Source: an uncultured Eubacteriales bacterium
GTDB lineage: Bacteria > Bacillota > Clostridia > Oscillospirales > Acutalibacteraceae
Assembly: GCA_934647945.1 (NCBI GenBank)
Contig: CAKUFK010000002.1
Coordinates: 62,001 to 126,000 of the forward strand
DNA: 64,000 bases
Direction of reading: 5' to 3'
Shown here: positions 26,430 through 35,692 of the stretch, in pieces
Layout of the letters: every line of letters begins with the position of its first letter
Position numbering within the stretch: position 1 is the stretch's first letter
Position numbers and translations under genes: made by a program
Notes under the pieces: generated by a model
Seen by the model: the letters and a program-made list of their open reading frames with translations, nothing else
What the model was told of the DNA's origin: nothing
Database searches by the model: none

Positions 26430-28894
26430 GAATGTATACCTTATCGGAGGCGCGGTATGCCTGCTCCTCCCAAATCGGGCGGAAAGCCAAAACCCTTGCC
26501 GGATTGTACGCCAAAGGCTTCCGGGTTTGTGAGGGCATGATATTGAACACAGACGCGTTCTGTGTGTTCTGCGAGTCAAACGGCTGGACGCTTGGAGAGG
26601 ATATGGCGGGCAATAGCCCCTCACCGGCCGACATTCGGGGGGGAAGGATGCCGGCGTCCCTCCTCCATCGCCTGCAAACAGTCTACGAAACGTTCGGAAA
26701 ACATCATCGGGAGTTGATTGTCCGTTCCTCTGCGGTGGAAGAGGACGGAGCGGGGAAGTCCTTTGCCGGAATATTTGAAAGCTGTATGCATATCCGCAGC
26801 TTTGACCAGCTCATTCAAGCAGTCAAGATTGTGTGGGCCTCCTATTTTTCGGAGAAGGCGGCCGCGTATCGGAACGCCCATCCCAGGAAGGCGGCTATGG
26901 CGGTTCTGATTCAGCCGATGCTGCCCTGCGTGAAATCGGGCGTTTTATTCACCCGGAATCCCCTTCGTTTGGAAGGGGAAATGGTGTTGGAGTTCTTGAA
27001 TGGGACCAACGAGGGGGTAACCGGCGGAGAGGAGGCCGCCGGACGATACCGGATAGAGCGGCGGTCCGGCCGGACGATCGAACAGCCTGAGCGGGATGGG
27101 CTGAGGCTGACACATCCAGAACGCCGAAAACTGCTGCACATCGGGGAGACGCTGGAACAGGAACTGGGATACCCCTGCGATATGGAATGGGGATTATGGA
27201 ACAGAAAAATATGGATTTTTCAAGTCCGGCCGATGACGGCGCAGGCCCATTCGGGGATTTATCACGATTGCGCTGCAGAGAATCTGGACGCTGTTCTTTT
27301 GGACCGGTACGCCCAGCCGGCCAGCGTCTGTTACCTTTCTCTTTTAAATTCATGGCAGCAGAGAGTATATCTCAGTTTTTATCAAAAACGGCCCGGTCAC
27401 TGTTTTGCGGAACAGCCACTGCGTTTTGTCTATAACCGGGTGTACTGGAATGTGCGCTATCAAAAACAATTTTTTGAGGATCCGGCGGATACACCCGATA
27501 AGCAGCGGAAAATGCGTCGTCTGGTTCATAGTGGATATCGGTCCTGGTATCGCAGGCTGCCTGCCTATGAAAGACGGGTAGAGTTGTTGGACGAGCGGGT
27601 ATGTTCCGCAGCAACGCCGGATGAGTGGCGACTGCTGCTTGATAAAGTTATCGACAATTTTTGTGGCTATCTCGGTGCCGACCATTTCCGTTTTCTTGGT
27701 ATTGCACAGCTTCTATACAAACGACTGCCTTTCTTTTTCCAAGGTGAAGGTTCCAGGGAAGGATCGCCGTCGGATGAAAAAGAAGTGGTACGTCTGGCCG
27801 AAACGGTGGTTGGAAAGTTTTCCATGGACAATATGACCATCCGGGCCAACCAGGAACTGCAGCGCATGGCCACATGGATCCGACAGGACAAATCCATGCT
27901 GGCCATCTGGAAAGACACGGCCCCGGAGGAACTGCTGTCACGTATCGAATCGGGGGATTTTTCAGCGGATATCCGCCGGCAGTTGAACCAGTTTCTTCAG
28001 CGGCATGGGCATCGCGGCGTGTCCTGTGACGATCTGTACGAGCCGCATTGGAGGGAAAAACCAGAAAATGTCGTTCTCCTTCTAAAGCAGATGGCCGTCA
28101 GCGGATTGACAGGGGAGGGGCCGGGAGAAACCGGTTGGGAAGCGCTGGAAAATGAGCTTTTCGAACAGCTCGGGCCAATCAGCCCGAAGCGGAGAAAAAA
28201 CCTGCGCGCCTTTATCCGCTTGACGGGGGAATATATGCGGCTGCGTGAAAATCAGCGGTACTATTTTGATAAGAGCTGGGTGCTGCTCCGGCGGCTTCTC
28301 CTAAAGATCGGCGAACGGTGGGCAATGGATGGACGGCTGGGTATACGGGAGGATATCTTTCATCTTTCGATCGAGGAAATCCAAACCGCACTCGAATGTC
28401 CCCACTATCTCCTAAGCCGCGAAACCGTCGAGGCCCGTAAGCGGCTTTTCGAAAAGGAACAGGAGACGACACCCCCCTATCTTTGGAAAGACTCCGAGGA
28501 AGTGACCGTCCAAAAAGGGGAAGGATACGCGAGTTATAAGGGGACGGGTATCAGTTTGGGCTGTGCGAGAGGGCCGGCACGCCGGCTGCAAAGCATCCGG
28601 GATATCGATGATGTGCGGCAAGGGGATATCTGCGTGGTTGATACGTTCCATCCGAGCTGGACACCGGCGCTGAAAATGGCGGCGGGGCTTATCATGAGCT
28701 ACGGCAATATGCTGTCCCACGGCGCTGTGGTGGCGCGGGAGTATGGTATCCCGGTCGTGGTTTTCAACGGGGACGCGCTGCGCGTGTTCCGGAATGGCGA
28801 TTGGCTGGATATCCGGGGGAATACGGGACGTATCCGTATCGTACAGCGCGCCAGTGCCCCAGAAGGCCAGGCGGAAGGAGTGGCGGAGTTATGA
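26426..28894 (+). CDS. PEP-synthase/rifampin-phosphotransferase-like dikinase
   Basis: The 822-residue enzyme has an N-terminal ATP-grasp domain (about 1-290; SSAVEEDGAGKSFAGIFES, PMLPCVKSGVLFTRNP, QVRPMTA), a large helical middle domain (about 290-720), and a C-terminal swivelling His domain with SHGAVVAREYGIPVV near residue 765. The PEP-binding domain of true PEP synthase is absent. The order ATP-grasp, substrate domain, His domain matches rifampin phosphotransferase, which phosphorylates a hydroxyl using ATP's beta-phosphate. It may phosphorylate the cluster product or an intermediate. Confidence 0.85.
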   Translation: MRMYTLSEARYACSSQIGRKAKTLAGLYAKGFRVCEGMILNTDAFCVFCESNGWTLGEDMAGNSPSPADIRGGRMPASLLHRLQTVYETFGKHHRELIVRSSAVEEDGAGKSFAGIFESCMHIRSFDQLIQAVKIVWASYFSEKAAAYRNAHPRKAAMAVLIQPMLPCVKSGVLFTRNPLRLEGEMVLEFLNGTNEGVTGGEEAAGRYRIERRSGRTIEQPERDGLRLTHPERRKLLHIGETLEQELGYPCDMEWGLWNRKIWIFQVRPMTAQAHSGIYHDCAAENLDAVLLDRYAQPASVCYLSLLNSWQQRVYLSFYQKRPGHCFAEQPLRFVYNRVYWNVRYQKQFFEDPADTPDKQRKMRRLVHSGYRSWYRRLPAYERRVELLDERVCSAATPDEWRLLLDKVIDNFCGYLGADHFRFLGIAQLLYKRLPFFFQGEGSREGSPSDEKEVVRLAETVVGKFSMDNMTIRANQELQRMATWIRQDKSMLAIWKDTAPEELLSRIESGDFSADIRRQLNQFLQRHGHRGVSCDDLYEPHWREKPENVVLLLKQMAVSGLTGEGPGETGWEALENELFEQLGPISPKRRKNLRAFIRLTGEYMRLRENQRYYFDKSWVLLRRLLLKIGERWAMDGRLGIREDIFHLSIEEIQTALECPHYLLSRETVEARKRLFEKEQETTPPYLWKDSEEVTVQKGEGYASYKGTGISLGCARGPARRLQSIRDIDDVRQGDICVVDTFHPSWTPALKMAAGLIMSYGNMLSHGAVVAREYGIPVVVFNGDALRVFRNGDWLDIRGNTGRIRIVQRASAPEGQAEGVAEL

Positions 28895-30237
28895 TAAAAA
28901 CGGCGCTGATCGTACCCAAAGGCTCTAAATACGGGAAAAATCCCTATCTAAAGATTTTTTTAGAGCGTAACGATATCGTCTCAAAATTTTATGGAGCGTG
29001 GGAAACACCCAACCTCAGTCTGCTCACGATTGCCGGCCTTTTTCCTGATTCGTTCGATCTGCGCTTCATCGACGAGGACCACGGCCAGGCAATTCCCTGG
29101 AACGAGGGGTTTGACCTGGTCGTTGTGACTGGAATGACCCAGCAGATTAACCGGGCATACGCGATCTGCGATGCGTTCCGGACGAAAGGCGTATATACTG
29201 TGCTTGGTGGTATCCACGCCAGCATCTATCCAGATGAAGCGGCGAAACACGCGGATACCGTCACATTAGGGGAAGGGGAAATAGCCTTTGCCCGGTTTTT
29301 ATCCGATTTTTGCAAGGGCAAGCCGCAGAAGCGATATCGTGCCGATGAGTATGTGGATTTGGATACCTCACCTGTTCCGCGGTATGATTTAACCGTACCG
29401 GAGCTATACGCCTCATATAGTATCCAGACCACCCGGGGCTGTCCGCGGACTTGCGCTTACTGTACGCTGCCGGTCATTTACGGTTCGGTATACCGGCACA
29501 AAAGCGTAGAGCAGGTAGTGCGGGAGATTCGGGCGATTAAAGCGGTTTCACCCAATGCGTTTATCTTTTTTGCGGATGACAACATGTTTATACATAAAGA
29601 GCATTCCCTGAAACTATTGCAGGCGATTGCCGGGGAGAACATTACGTGGGGTACGCAGACCGACATTTCGGTGGCGGAACAGCCGGATATCCTCAAAATG
29701 CTTCGCCCGGCAGGCTGCCGCTGGCTTTTTATCGGCCTGGAGAATGTGAACCGGCGCAGCTTGGAACTGCTGGATGAAAAGCAATGGAAAGCACGGCTGT
29801 GCGAAAATTACCCAGCTTTGATTGATGCTATACACCGTGCGGGTGTGTATATCTGGGGCTCATTTATGTTCGGTACGGATAACGACACCACCGCTGTTTT
29901 TGAAGATACGCTGCGTTTCACATTGGATAACGGTCTCTATTCCGGAAGCTTTACCATTCTGACGCCCCTTCCCGGAACGGCTTTGTTTGAGCAGATGAAG
30001 GCGGCTGGCCGTCTGACCGATATGGACTGGAGCCGTTATACCTTCTGGGACGTGGTATATAGACCTAAAAATATGACGGGAGACGAATTGGCGCGGGGTG
30101 TCGCCTGGATGTACGGCCAATTTTATTCCGAAGAAAATTCCCGTCTGCGCCTGCGGAAGATCCGGGAGAGCCTGCAAAAGAACCATATCGAAAGGAAAAT
30201 GCATGAAGATCGCATTGATATCGCCCAAAGGGGTTAA
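28891..30237 (+). CDS. B12-binding-domain radical SAM enzyme, paralogue B
   Basis: The 448-residue protein has the same layout as the enzyme at 24202: TALIVPKGSKYGKNP start, LGGIHASIYPDEA in the B12-type domain, GEGE linker, cluster cysteines C184, C188 and C191 in TTRGCPRTCAYC, then GSFMFGTDND and LTPLPGTAL. The start overlaps the dikinase gene (ATGA), and its end overlaps the next paralogue by 35 bases. Confidence 0.9.
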   Translation: MIKTALIVPKGSKYGKNPYLKIFLERNDIVSKFYGAWETPNLSLLTIAGLFPDSFDLRFIDEDHGQAIPWNEGFDLVVVTGMTQQINRAYAICDAFRTKGVYTVLGGIHASIYPDEAAKHADTVTLGEGEIAFARFLSDFCKGKPQKRYRADEYVDLDTSPVPRYDLTVPELYASYSIQTTRGCPRTCAYCTLPVIYGSVYRHKSVEQVVREIRAIKAVSPNAFIFFADDNMFIHKEHSLKLLQAIAGENITWGTQTDISVAEQPDILKMLRPAGCRWLFIGLENVNRRSLELLDEKQWKARLCENYPALIDAIHRAGVYIWGSFMFGTDNDTTAVFEDTLRFTLDNGLYSGSFTILTPLPGTALFEQMKAAGRLTDMDWSRYTFWDVVYRPKNMTGDELARGVAWMYGQFYSEENSRLRLRKIRESLQKNHIERKMHEDRIDIAQRG

Positions 30238-31510
30238 AATGGGGCGGCCGGAGTCCATGGACAAAACCTCCCGTATTTACCAGGAATTGGCGAACATCCA
30301 ATCTTTGCAGGAATTGATGTCTTGCCCGAATTCCCCATTGCTCACGATCGCCGCTCTGGCCGCCGATTATTTCGATGAAATCGACTATATCGACGAAGAA
30401 GTCGAGGAGATCGACTGGGAAGCCCATTACGATATGGCAGGCATGTCGTTCATGACACAGCAGGCTTCCAGGGCATACGAATTGGCCGGGAGGTTTCGGG
30501 AGAGGGGCGTGTATACCGTTTGCGGTGGGATGCATCCCACCAATCTGCCGGGTCAGACGCTTGAACATTTCGATACGGTTTTTATAGGAGAAGGTGAATA
30601 CACGTGGCATGAATTCCTGTCCGACTACCGTGCCGGCGCACCGAAGAGGTTCTATGAAAACCGGCTGCCGGTAGATATGGCTACGGTGTCCATGCCCCGA
30701 TACGATTTATTGAAATTCAACCATTACCGCACGATTCCTGTACAGATATCACGCGGATGTCCCCACAACTGCGAATTTTGTGCCTCCACTAAAGTGTATG
30801 GGCCGGCCTACCGCCATAAAAGCGTGGAACAGGTGATGGCGGAGCTGGCTGTGATCCGCCGGTACCGGCCGTATCCGCATATCTATTTTACCGACGATAA
30901 CATGCTGGTAAATACGGCGTTCTCCCTGGAACTCTTGCAGGAGATGAAAGGGGCGGGCATCCATTGGATGACGCATTCCGATATCAGCCTGGCAGAAAAG
31001 AGGGCGGTGTTGGAACGGCTGTATGACTCCGGCTGCCGGAAAATTGTGATCGGGTTTGAAAGCATTGTCCCAGAATCGTTGTATTCCCTCGAACGATGGA
31101 AATACCGTAAGCTGAAAAACTATGCGGAATCCATTCGCATTATCCAGTCGTACGGCATCGGCGTGTGGGGGACTTTTATCGTCGGACTGGACAGCGACGA
31201 TCGTTCGGTTTTTCAAAGGGTGGTGGATTTTACTCTGGAAAACCACCTGTACGGCGCGATGATTTCTGTTCCCACGCCTTTTCCGGGATCGGCTCTTTTT
31301 GAGCGGCTGAACCGGGAAAAGCGCATATTGACCGAGCACTGGGGAGACTACACGCTTTGGAACGTCGTGGTCCGGCCCAAAAATATGAGTGTGAGGGAAC
31401 TGGAGGAGGGGTTTGCCTATACGCTTCGCCAGATATACTCTCCCGAGGCTTCCAGGGAAAGGATGCAATATTTCAAAAAAATTCATCACTCCAGTGGAGG
31501 GATGGAATGA
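30203..31510 (+). CDS. B12-binding-domain radical SAM enzyme, paralogue C
   Basis: The 435-residue protein has cluster cysteines at 186, 190 and 193 (ISRGCPHNCEFC), a GGMHPTNLPGQT B12-domain loop and the GTFIVGLDSDD and PTPFPGSAL family segments. The ATG at 30203 gives MKIALISPKG, the common N-terminus of these paralogues, and overlaps the previous gene by 35 bases. It is followed by paralogue D with an ATGA overlap. Confidence 0.9.
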   Translation: MKIALISPKGVKMGRPESMDKTSRIYQELANIQSLQELMSCPNSPLLTIAALAADYFDEIDYIDEEVEEIDWEAHYDMAGMSFMTQQASRAYELAGRFRERGVYTVCGGMHPTNLPGQTLEHFDTVFIGEGEYTWHEFLSDYRAGAPKRFYENRLPVDMATVSMPRYDLLKFNHYRTIPVQISRGCPHNCEFCASTKVYGPAYRHKSVEQVMAELAVIRRYRPYPHIYFTDDNMLVNTAFSLELLQEMKGAGIHWMTHSDISLAEKRAVLERLYDSGCRKIVIGFESIVPESLYSLERWKYRKLKNYAESIRIIQSYGIGVWGTFIVGLDSDDRSVFQRVVDFTLENHLYGAMISVPTPFPGSALFERLNREKRILTEHWGDYTLWNVVVRPKNMSVRELEEGFAYTLRQIYSPEASRERMQYFKKIHHSSGGME

Positions 31511-32814
31511 AAACGGTATTGCTGCTGGCCCCTGGGATGGACGGCCCTCAGGGACATCCCTACAACGCCTCGTGGCCCGCTGACCTTGACCGCATGGTTG
31601 AGCGGCATCGCTGGAAAGTCGTCACGCCCAGCCTTTTGCTGTTGGCCGCCATTGCTGAGCAGGAGGGATTCGAGGCGACGGTAGTAGATGAAGATTTCGC
31701 ACCGGCTCCGACAGACAAGACGTTTGATCTCGTTTGTATGTATACGGTAACTCCCAACGCCAAACGCGCATATCGTTATGCGGAGGCATACCGATTGCGC
31801 GGCTCATGGGTGGCCATGGGAGGGGTTCATTCCTCTTTCCTCGAGATGGAGAGCCGCCGGTTTGCCGATACGTTGCTGATAGGAGAAGGGGAATATATTT
31901 TTCGTTCCTTCCTGCGGGATTTTTTGCGCGGAAAACCGGAAAGCCGGTATTTTCAGCCTCTGGCGTCTGTAAATCTGGAGGATTCTCCGATACCATTTTA
32001 TAAATCCCTTCGTCCGGAGGAGCAGGCGTTGGTGCCGATGCAAACAGCCAGGGGCTGTCCCCACCAATGCCGTTTTTGTAACGTAGGCGGATTGTATGGC
32101 GGCGCTTTCCGAAAAAAGCCATCGGAGCACATCGCACTGGAGCTGGAGGCAATCCGCCGTCTGCCGAAAGCAAAACGGGTTTACCTGACAAATGACAACT
32201 TACTGAGCAGTGCCGGGCATGCCAGCGAATTATTCGCCCTTTTCAAAGAGACGGACTTTATCTGGTACGCCAACACCGACATTGGTTTTGGAACAGAGGA
32301 AAACCGGATACGAACCGCGTATCAAAGCGGGCTTCGCCAGGTGTTGATCGGTTTGGAAGGGGTGACTGCCGGAGAATTGGAAAATTTAGATCCGCGGAAT
32401 TTCAAATCCCGGCATGCGGTGCATTACAGCGATTATATTGAGCGGATTCAATCCAACGGCATCGGTGTTACCGGCAGCTTTATCGTGGGCAGAGGCGCCG
32501 AATCTCCGGACACTTGGGAACGGCTGGAGGAATTCATCGACAAAACTCATCTCTACGCGGCCAATATCACGGTGTGTACGCCGTATCCAGGCACCCAGCT
32601 GTATACGCGGATGCAGCGGCAGGGGAAACGGCTGTCGGACGATTGGAACGAGTATACCATATTTCATCCGGTGATGCCTTTTGAAAAGGAGGATGCCGGG
32701 GAATGGAACCGAGCGTATAGACGGCTTTTGGAAAAGGTGAATACGGGAGATATACAAAAGCGCAAGCTCCGGTATTGGATGGAGATTTATAAACGCGGGA
32801 GGGGAGAGTCATAA
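31507..32814 (+). CDS. B12-binding-domain radical SAM enzyme, paralogue D
   Basis: The 435-residue protein has cysteines C184, C188 and C191 in TARGCPHQCRFC, GGVHSSFLEME in the B12-type domain, and GSFIVGRGAESPD and CTPYPGTQL downstream. It is the most diverged of the tandem trio at 28891-32814. Its stop TAA overlaps the unusual start of the next gene. Confidence 0.88.
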   Translation: MKTVLLLAPGMDGPQGHPYNASWPADLDRMVERHRWKVVTPSLLLLAAIAEQEGFEATVVDEDFAPAPTDKTFDLVCMYTVTPNAKRAYRYAEAYRLRGSWVAMGGVHSSFLEMESRRFADTLLIGEGEYIFRSFLRDFLRGKPESRYFQPLASVNLEDSPIPFYKSLRPEEQALVPMQTARGCPHQCRFCNVGGLYGGAFRKKPSEHIALELEAIRRLPKAKRVYLTNDNLLSSAGHASELFALFKETDFIWYANTDIGFGTEENRIRTAYQSGLRQVLIGLEGVTAGELENLDPRNFKSRHAVHYSDYIERIQSNGIGVTGSFIVGRGAESPDTWERLEEFIDKTHLYAANITVCTPYPGTQLYTRMQRQGKRLSDDWNEYTIFHPVMPFEKEDAGEWNRAYRRLLEKVNTGDIQKRKLRYWMEIYKRGRGES

Positions 32815-33680
32815 ACGAACGGCTGCTTTATTTTTGCGCCTATGTTCCAATAGGGCATCTGAAGGATATGGGCTTCGTCATGGTCGCTCCCGGGGACGCG
32901 GAAGCGTGCATGGCCGGCATACGGAATTCCCCGTCCCGCGCCATCTGCCGTTATATGCAGCATTGCGCCCATATCGATTTTACGCTGTACGACGGGGTGA
33001 TTTTCACGCATTGCTGCAGCAGCGCCGAGCGGCTGTTTGATGTGGTCCAGTATCGGAATCCCGGTCTATTTCTCCACATGATGGAGCTTCCCAGCCGCAT
33101 GGATAAAGAAGGGAAAAAGCAGCTTGCCGGGGAGTGCCGCCGGCTTTTTCAAGCGCTCGAACGCCGCTTTGGAGCAAGAAAAAGCCCGCCGCCCCGTCTT
33201 CTGGAAATGGACGGCATGGATGGAACGGTGTGGGTGTTTGGCAACAGCCTACATCCTCTCTGGAAAGAGGCCGTACAAAAGGTATTTTTGGATGAGAAGC
33301 TGGTTTTCAGCGATTGCCGCTCCTCCCGCCATGGGGACCATTTCCTGGATACCGGAGACTTGGATGGAAATTGTCCGCACATGCTGGATTTTCTGCCGTG
33401 GTTTTCCAGAAAGCTGGAGAGAGATGGGGATAGCATCAGGGCTGTTATTGGGGTCTCTTCCCCCAAATGCGATTTTTCGCTGTTTGCTATGCCGCAAATC
33501 AAACAAATATGCCAAGAGCAGAGGCGCCCGGTATTGCTTTTGGAAGAAGAGTTCGGCCCATCACTCAGCGAGCAGAATCGGATTCGGCTGGAAGCGTTCT
33601 GGGAAATACTAGGAAAAACAGGCCGGGCAAAAAGGAAAACGGACAAATGGAAGAAGGAGGGAGGATATGGAAGGGACTAG
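32811..33680 (+). CDS. 2-hydroxyacyl-CoA dehydratase / benzoyl-CoA reductase-like subunit, probable ATA start
   Basis: The frame encodes NERLLYFCAYVPIGHL before its first ATG at 32868. LYFCAYVP is the conserved N-terminal segment of HgdB/BcrB-type component D proteins, so translation must begin upstream. The only suitable codon is ATA at 32811, which overlaps the previous stop as ATAA and follows GGAGGGGAG. From there the product is 289 residues. Cysteines in FCAYVP, THCCSS and SPKCDF could bind an iron-sulfur cluster. The family uses ATP-driven electrons for dehydration or ring reduction. Confidence 0.72.
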   Translation: MNERLLYFCAYVPIGHLKDMGFVMVAPGDAEACMAGIRNSPSRAICRYMQHCAHIDFTLYDGVIFTHCCSSAERLFDVVQYRNPGLFLHMMELPSRMDKEGKKQLAGECRRLFQALERRFGARKSPPPRLLEMDGMDGTVWVFGNSLHPLWKEAVQKVFLDEKLVFSDCRSSRHGDHFLDTGDLDGNCPHMLDFLPWFSRKLERDGDSIRAVIGVSSPKCDFSLFAMPQIKQICQEQRRPVLLLEEEFGPSLSEQNRIRLEAFWEILGKTGRAKRKTDKWKKEGGYGRD

Positions 33681-34944
33681 TCCTTCGGCAGAAAAAAGCC
33701 GTCTGGTTCACCGGTTCCTGCTTGCAGAAAAAACGGCAAAGGATCTGGATCTGGAAGCCGCCCGCCTATTAGTGGAATGGCAGACGCGGCTATATACCAA
33801 AATGCTTTGGGATTCCCCGGAACAGATTGTTTGGACCAATATGGTCATGCCGACCGAATTGTTTTATGCCTGTGGACTTGCACCTGTCCACGCGGAAATG
33901 ACCGCCGGATGGATTTCCTCTCTTCTGCTGTCCAAGGAGTATATTCGTGTCGCGGAGGAGCGCGGTTTTCATGTCGGACTATGCTCATATCATAAAGCAG
34001 TCATTGGGGCAATGGAATGCGGGGCGATCCCACCGCCCCGCTTGGCGGTATTTTCCTCCCATATCTGCGACGGCGGGAACGGGCTGCTTCAGTACTTCCG
34101 TCAGCGGTTCCGCACGCCGATATTCCTCCTCGATATCCCCTATCAGCAGCAAGGGGAGAGAGCCGTTCGGTTCGTTGAAGGACAACTGCGGGATTTGATA
34201 CGATTTCTGAAAGCCTATACAGGAAAAACGCTCTACCCCAAAGCGTTGTCCAACGCTGTCCGTTACTCCAATCACAGCCGCTGCTGGCAACAGGCAGTAA
34301 ACGAACTGAGGAAAGGTCCGGCCCTTTTTTACGGCAATCAGGCGCTCCGCAACCTGTTCGGCCTGTCTTTTCTATCCGGGTCTTCTCGGGGTGAAATGGC
34401 GGCGGAGGCCTATTACCGTCAAATCAAGGAACGGAGCGCGCGGCCGGAGACCTGGCTGTCCACGGATAAGCCGCCCCGCCGCATTTTATGGATCCATTTT
34501 GCTCCTCTGCACGCAGGGGACGTGATGCGGTATTTCGAAAAGACACTGGGATGCCTGATCGCTTTCGACATCCTCGGCTATGTCTATTGGCCGACGCTGA
34601 GCGAAGAGGATCCGATTCGGGATTTAGCAAAAAAAGTGCTGTCCCACTTTTTCCTGACGGGCAGCGGCCAGCGTATGCGCTTGTACCGCAGGTTAATTGA
34701 AGACTACCGGATCGATGGTGCCGTCTTTTTTATGCATCAAGGCTGCCGGGCGATCCCCGGAGCTTCCTGGGAGCTGCGAATGATAACCGAAGAGAAAAAA
34801 ATCCCGTTTTTGGAACTTCCCGGTGACTGTATTGATCCCCGCGGCTTTTCCAGCGAACAGGTTATGCTGCGCATGGAAGCGTTTCGGGAAAGTATGGATT
34901 TACACACGAACCGTAAAGGAGAGAAGGATGTATTGGGGGATTGA
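33667..34944 (+). CDS. 2-hydroxyacyl-CoA dehydratase / benzoyl-CoA reductase family protein (component D-like, large)
   Basis: The 425-residue protein shows the family's MPTELFYACGLAPVHAEM, GLCSYHKAVIGAMECG, SSHICDGGN and, near the C-terminus, HQGCRAIPGASWELRM. These cysteine-bearing segments bind the [4Fe-4S] or double-cubane cluster. The ATG overlaps the preceding gene by 14 bases. It lies next to its activator gene, as in hgdCAB operons. Confidence 0.87.
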   Translation: MEGTSPSAEKSRLVHRFLLAEKTAKDLDLEAARLLVEWQTRLYTKMLWDSPEQIVWTNMVMPTELFYACGLAPVHAEMTAGWISSLLLSKEYIRVAEERGFHVGLCSYHKAVIGAMECGAIPPPRLAVFSSHICDGGNGLLQYFRQRFRTPIFLLDIPYQQQGERAVRFVEGQLRDLIRFLKAYTGKTLYPKALSNAVRYSNHSRCWQQAVNELRKGPALFYGNQALRNLFGLSFLSGSSRGEMAAEAYYRQIKERSARPETWLSTDKPPRRILWIHFAPLHAGDVMRYFEKTLGCLIAFDILGYVYWPTLSEEDPIRDLAKKVLSHFFLTGSGQRMRLYRRLIEDYRIDGAVFFMHQGCRAIPGASWELRMITEEKKIPFLELPGDCIDPRGFSSEQVMLRMEAFRESMDLHTNRKGEKDVLGD

Positions 34945-35692
34945 CAGTGGCTCAACGTCGGTCAATGTTCTCCTGTTGAACGACGAAAAAGATATTTTAG
35001 GTTATCGCATAGCGGAGAGCGGCTGCCGGCCGGCAGAAACAGCGGAACAATTGATGAGGGATATCTGTAAAGAGAATTGCCTTTCCATACAGAACGCCCC
35101 CATCATCAGTACCGGATACGGCCGACGGAATATCCGGAATGCACAAAGGACCTTTACCGAAGTCACCTGCCATGCCTATGGTGTGCAATATCTCTATCCC
35201 GAAGCCGAGACCGTTATCGACATCGGTGGGCAGGACTGTAAAGTTATATACCTTTCCAAGGATGGAGGGGTAGACAACTTCTTGATGAACGACAAATGCG
35301 CCGCCGGAACCGGCCGCTTTCTTGAGGTCATGGCTCGGGTACTCCAAATGGATATGGAAACGTTTTCCCGCTGTGGTCTGCGGGCAACGTCTCCATACCC
35401 AATCAGCAGCACTTGTACGGTTTTTGCGGAATCCGAAGTGATTTCCGGCATTGCCAGAGGCATATCGCCGGAAAATTTGGTCGCCGGGCTGCAGGAAGCG
35501 GTAGCGGGACGCATCGCGTCGATGGCGGCCGGGGTCAGGGAACATGTTGTGCTGACAGGCGGTGTTGCCAAAAGCGATGGGATACGCCGATGCCTGGAAA
35601 AGCAGTTTCCCGGCCTGCGTGTCCCATTCGAACCGCAGATTACGGGCGCGCTTGGCGCTGCGTTGATGGGATGGATAGCGGATTATGGATAA
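34928..35692 (+). CDS. Archerase-type activator ATPase (HgdC/BcrD-like)
   Basis: The 254-residue actin-fold ATPase has phosphate loop GIDSGSTSVNV, second phosphate motif DIGGQDCK, adenosine motif LTGGVAKS and both cysteines that hold the bridging [4Fe-4S] cluster of the dimer (NDKCAAGTGRF and STCTVFAESEV). It hydrolyses ATP to drive one electron to very low potential into component D. The start at 34928 overlaps the previous gene by 17 bases. Confidence 0.95.
   Translation: MYWGIDSGSTSVNVLLLNDEKDILGYRIAESGCRPAETAEQLMRDICKENCLSIQNAPIISTGYGRRNIRNAQRTFTEVTCHAYGVQYLYPEAETVIDIGGQDCKVIYLSKDGGVDNFLMNDKCAAGTGRFLEVMARVLQMDMETFSRCGLRATSPYPISSTCTVFAESEVISGIARGISPENLVAGLQEAVAGRIASMAAGVREHVVLTGGVAKSDGIRRCLEKQFPGLRVPFEPQITGALGAALMGWIADYG

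Noticed and set aside
32868..33680. ATG at 32868 as the start of the dehydratase-like gene
   Set aside because: It would remove LYFCAYVP, a conserved family N-terminus, and has no suitable ribosome site; ATA at 32811 fits better.
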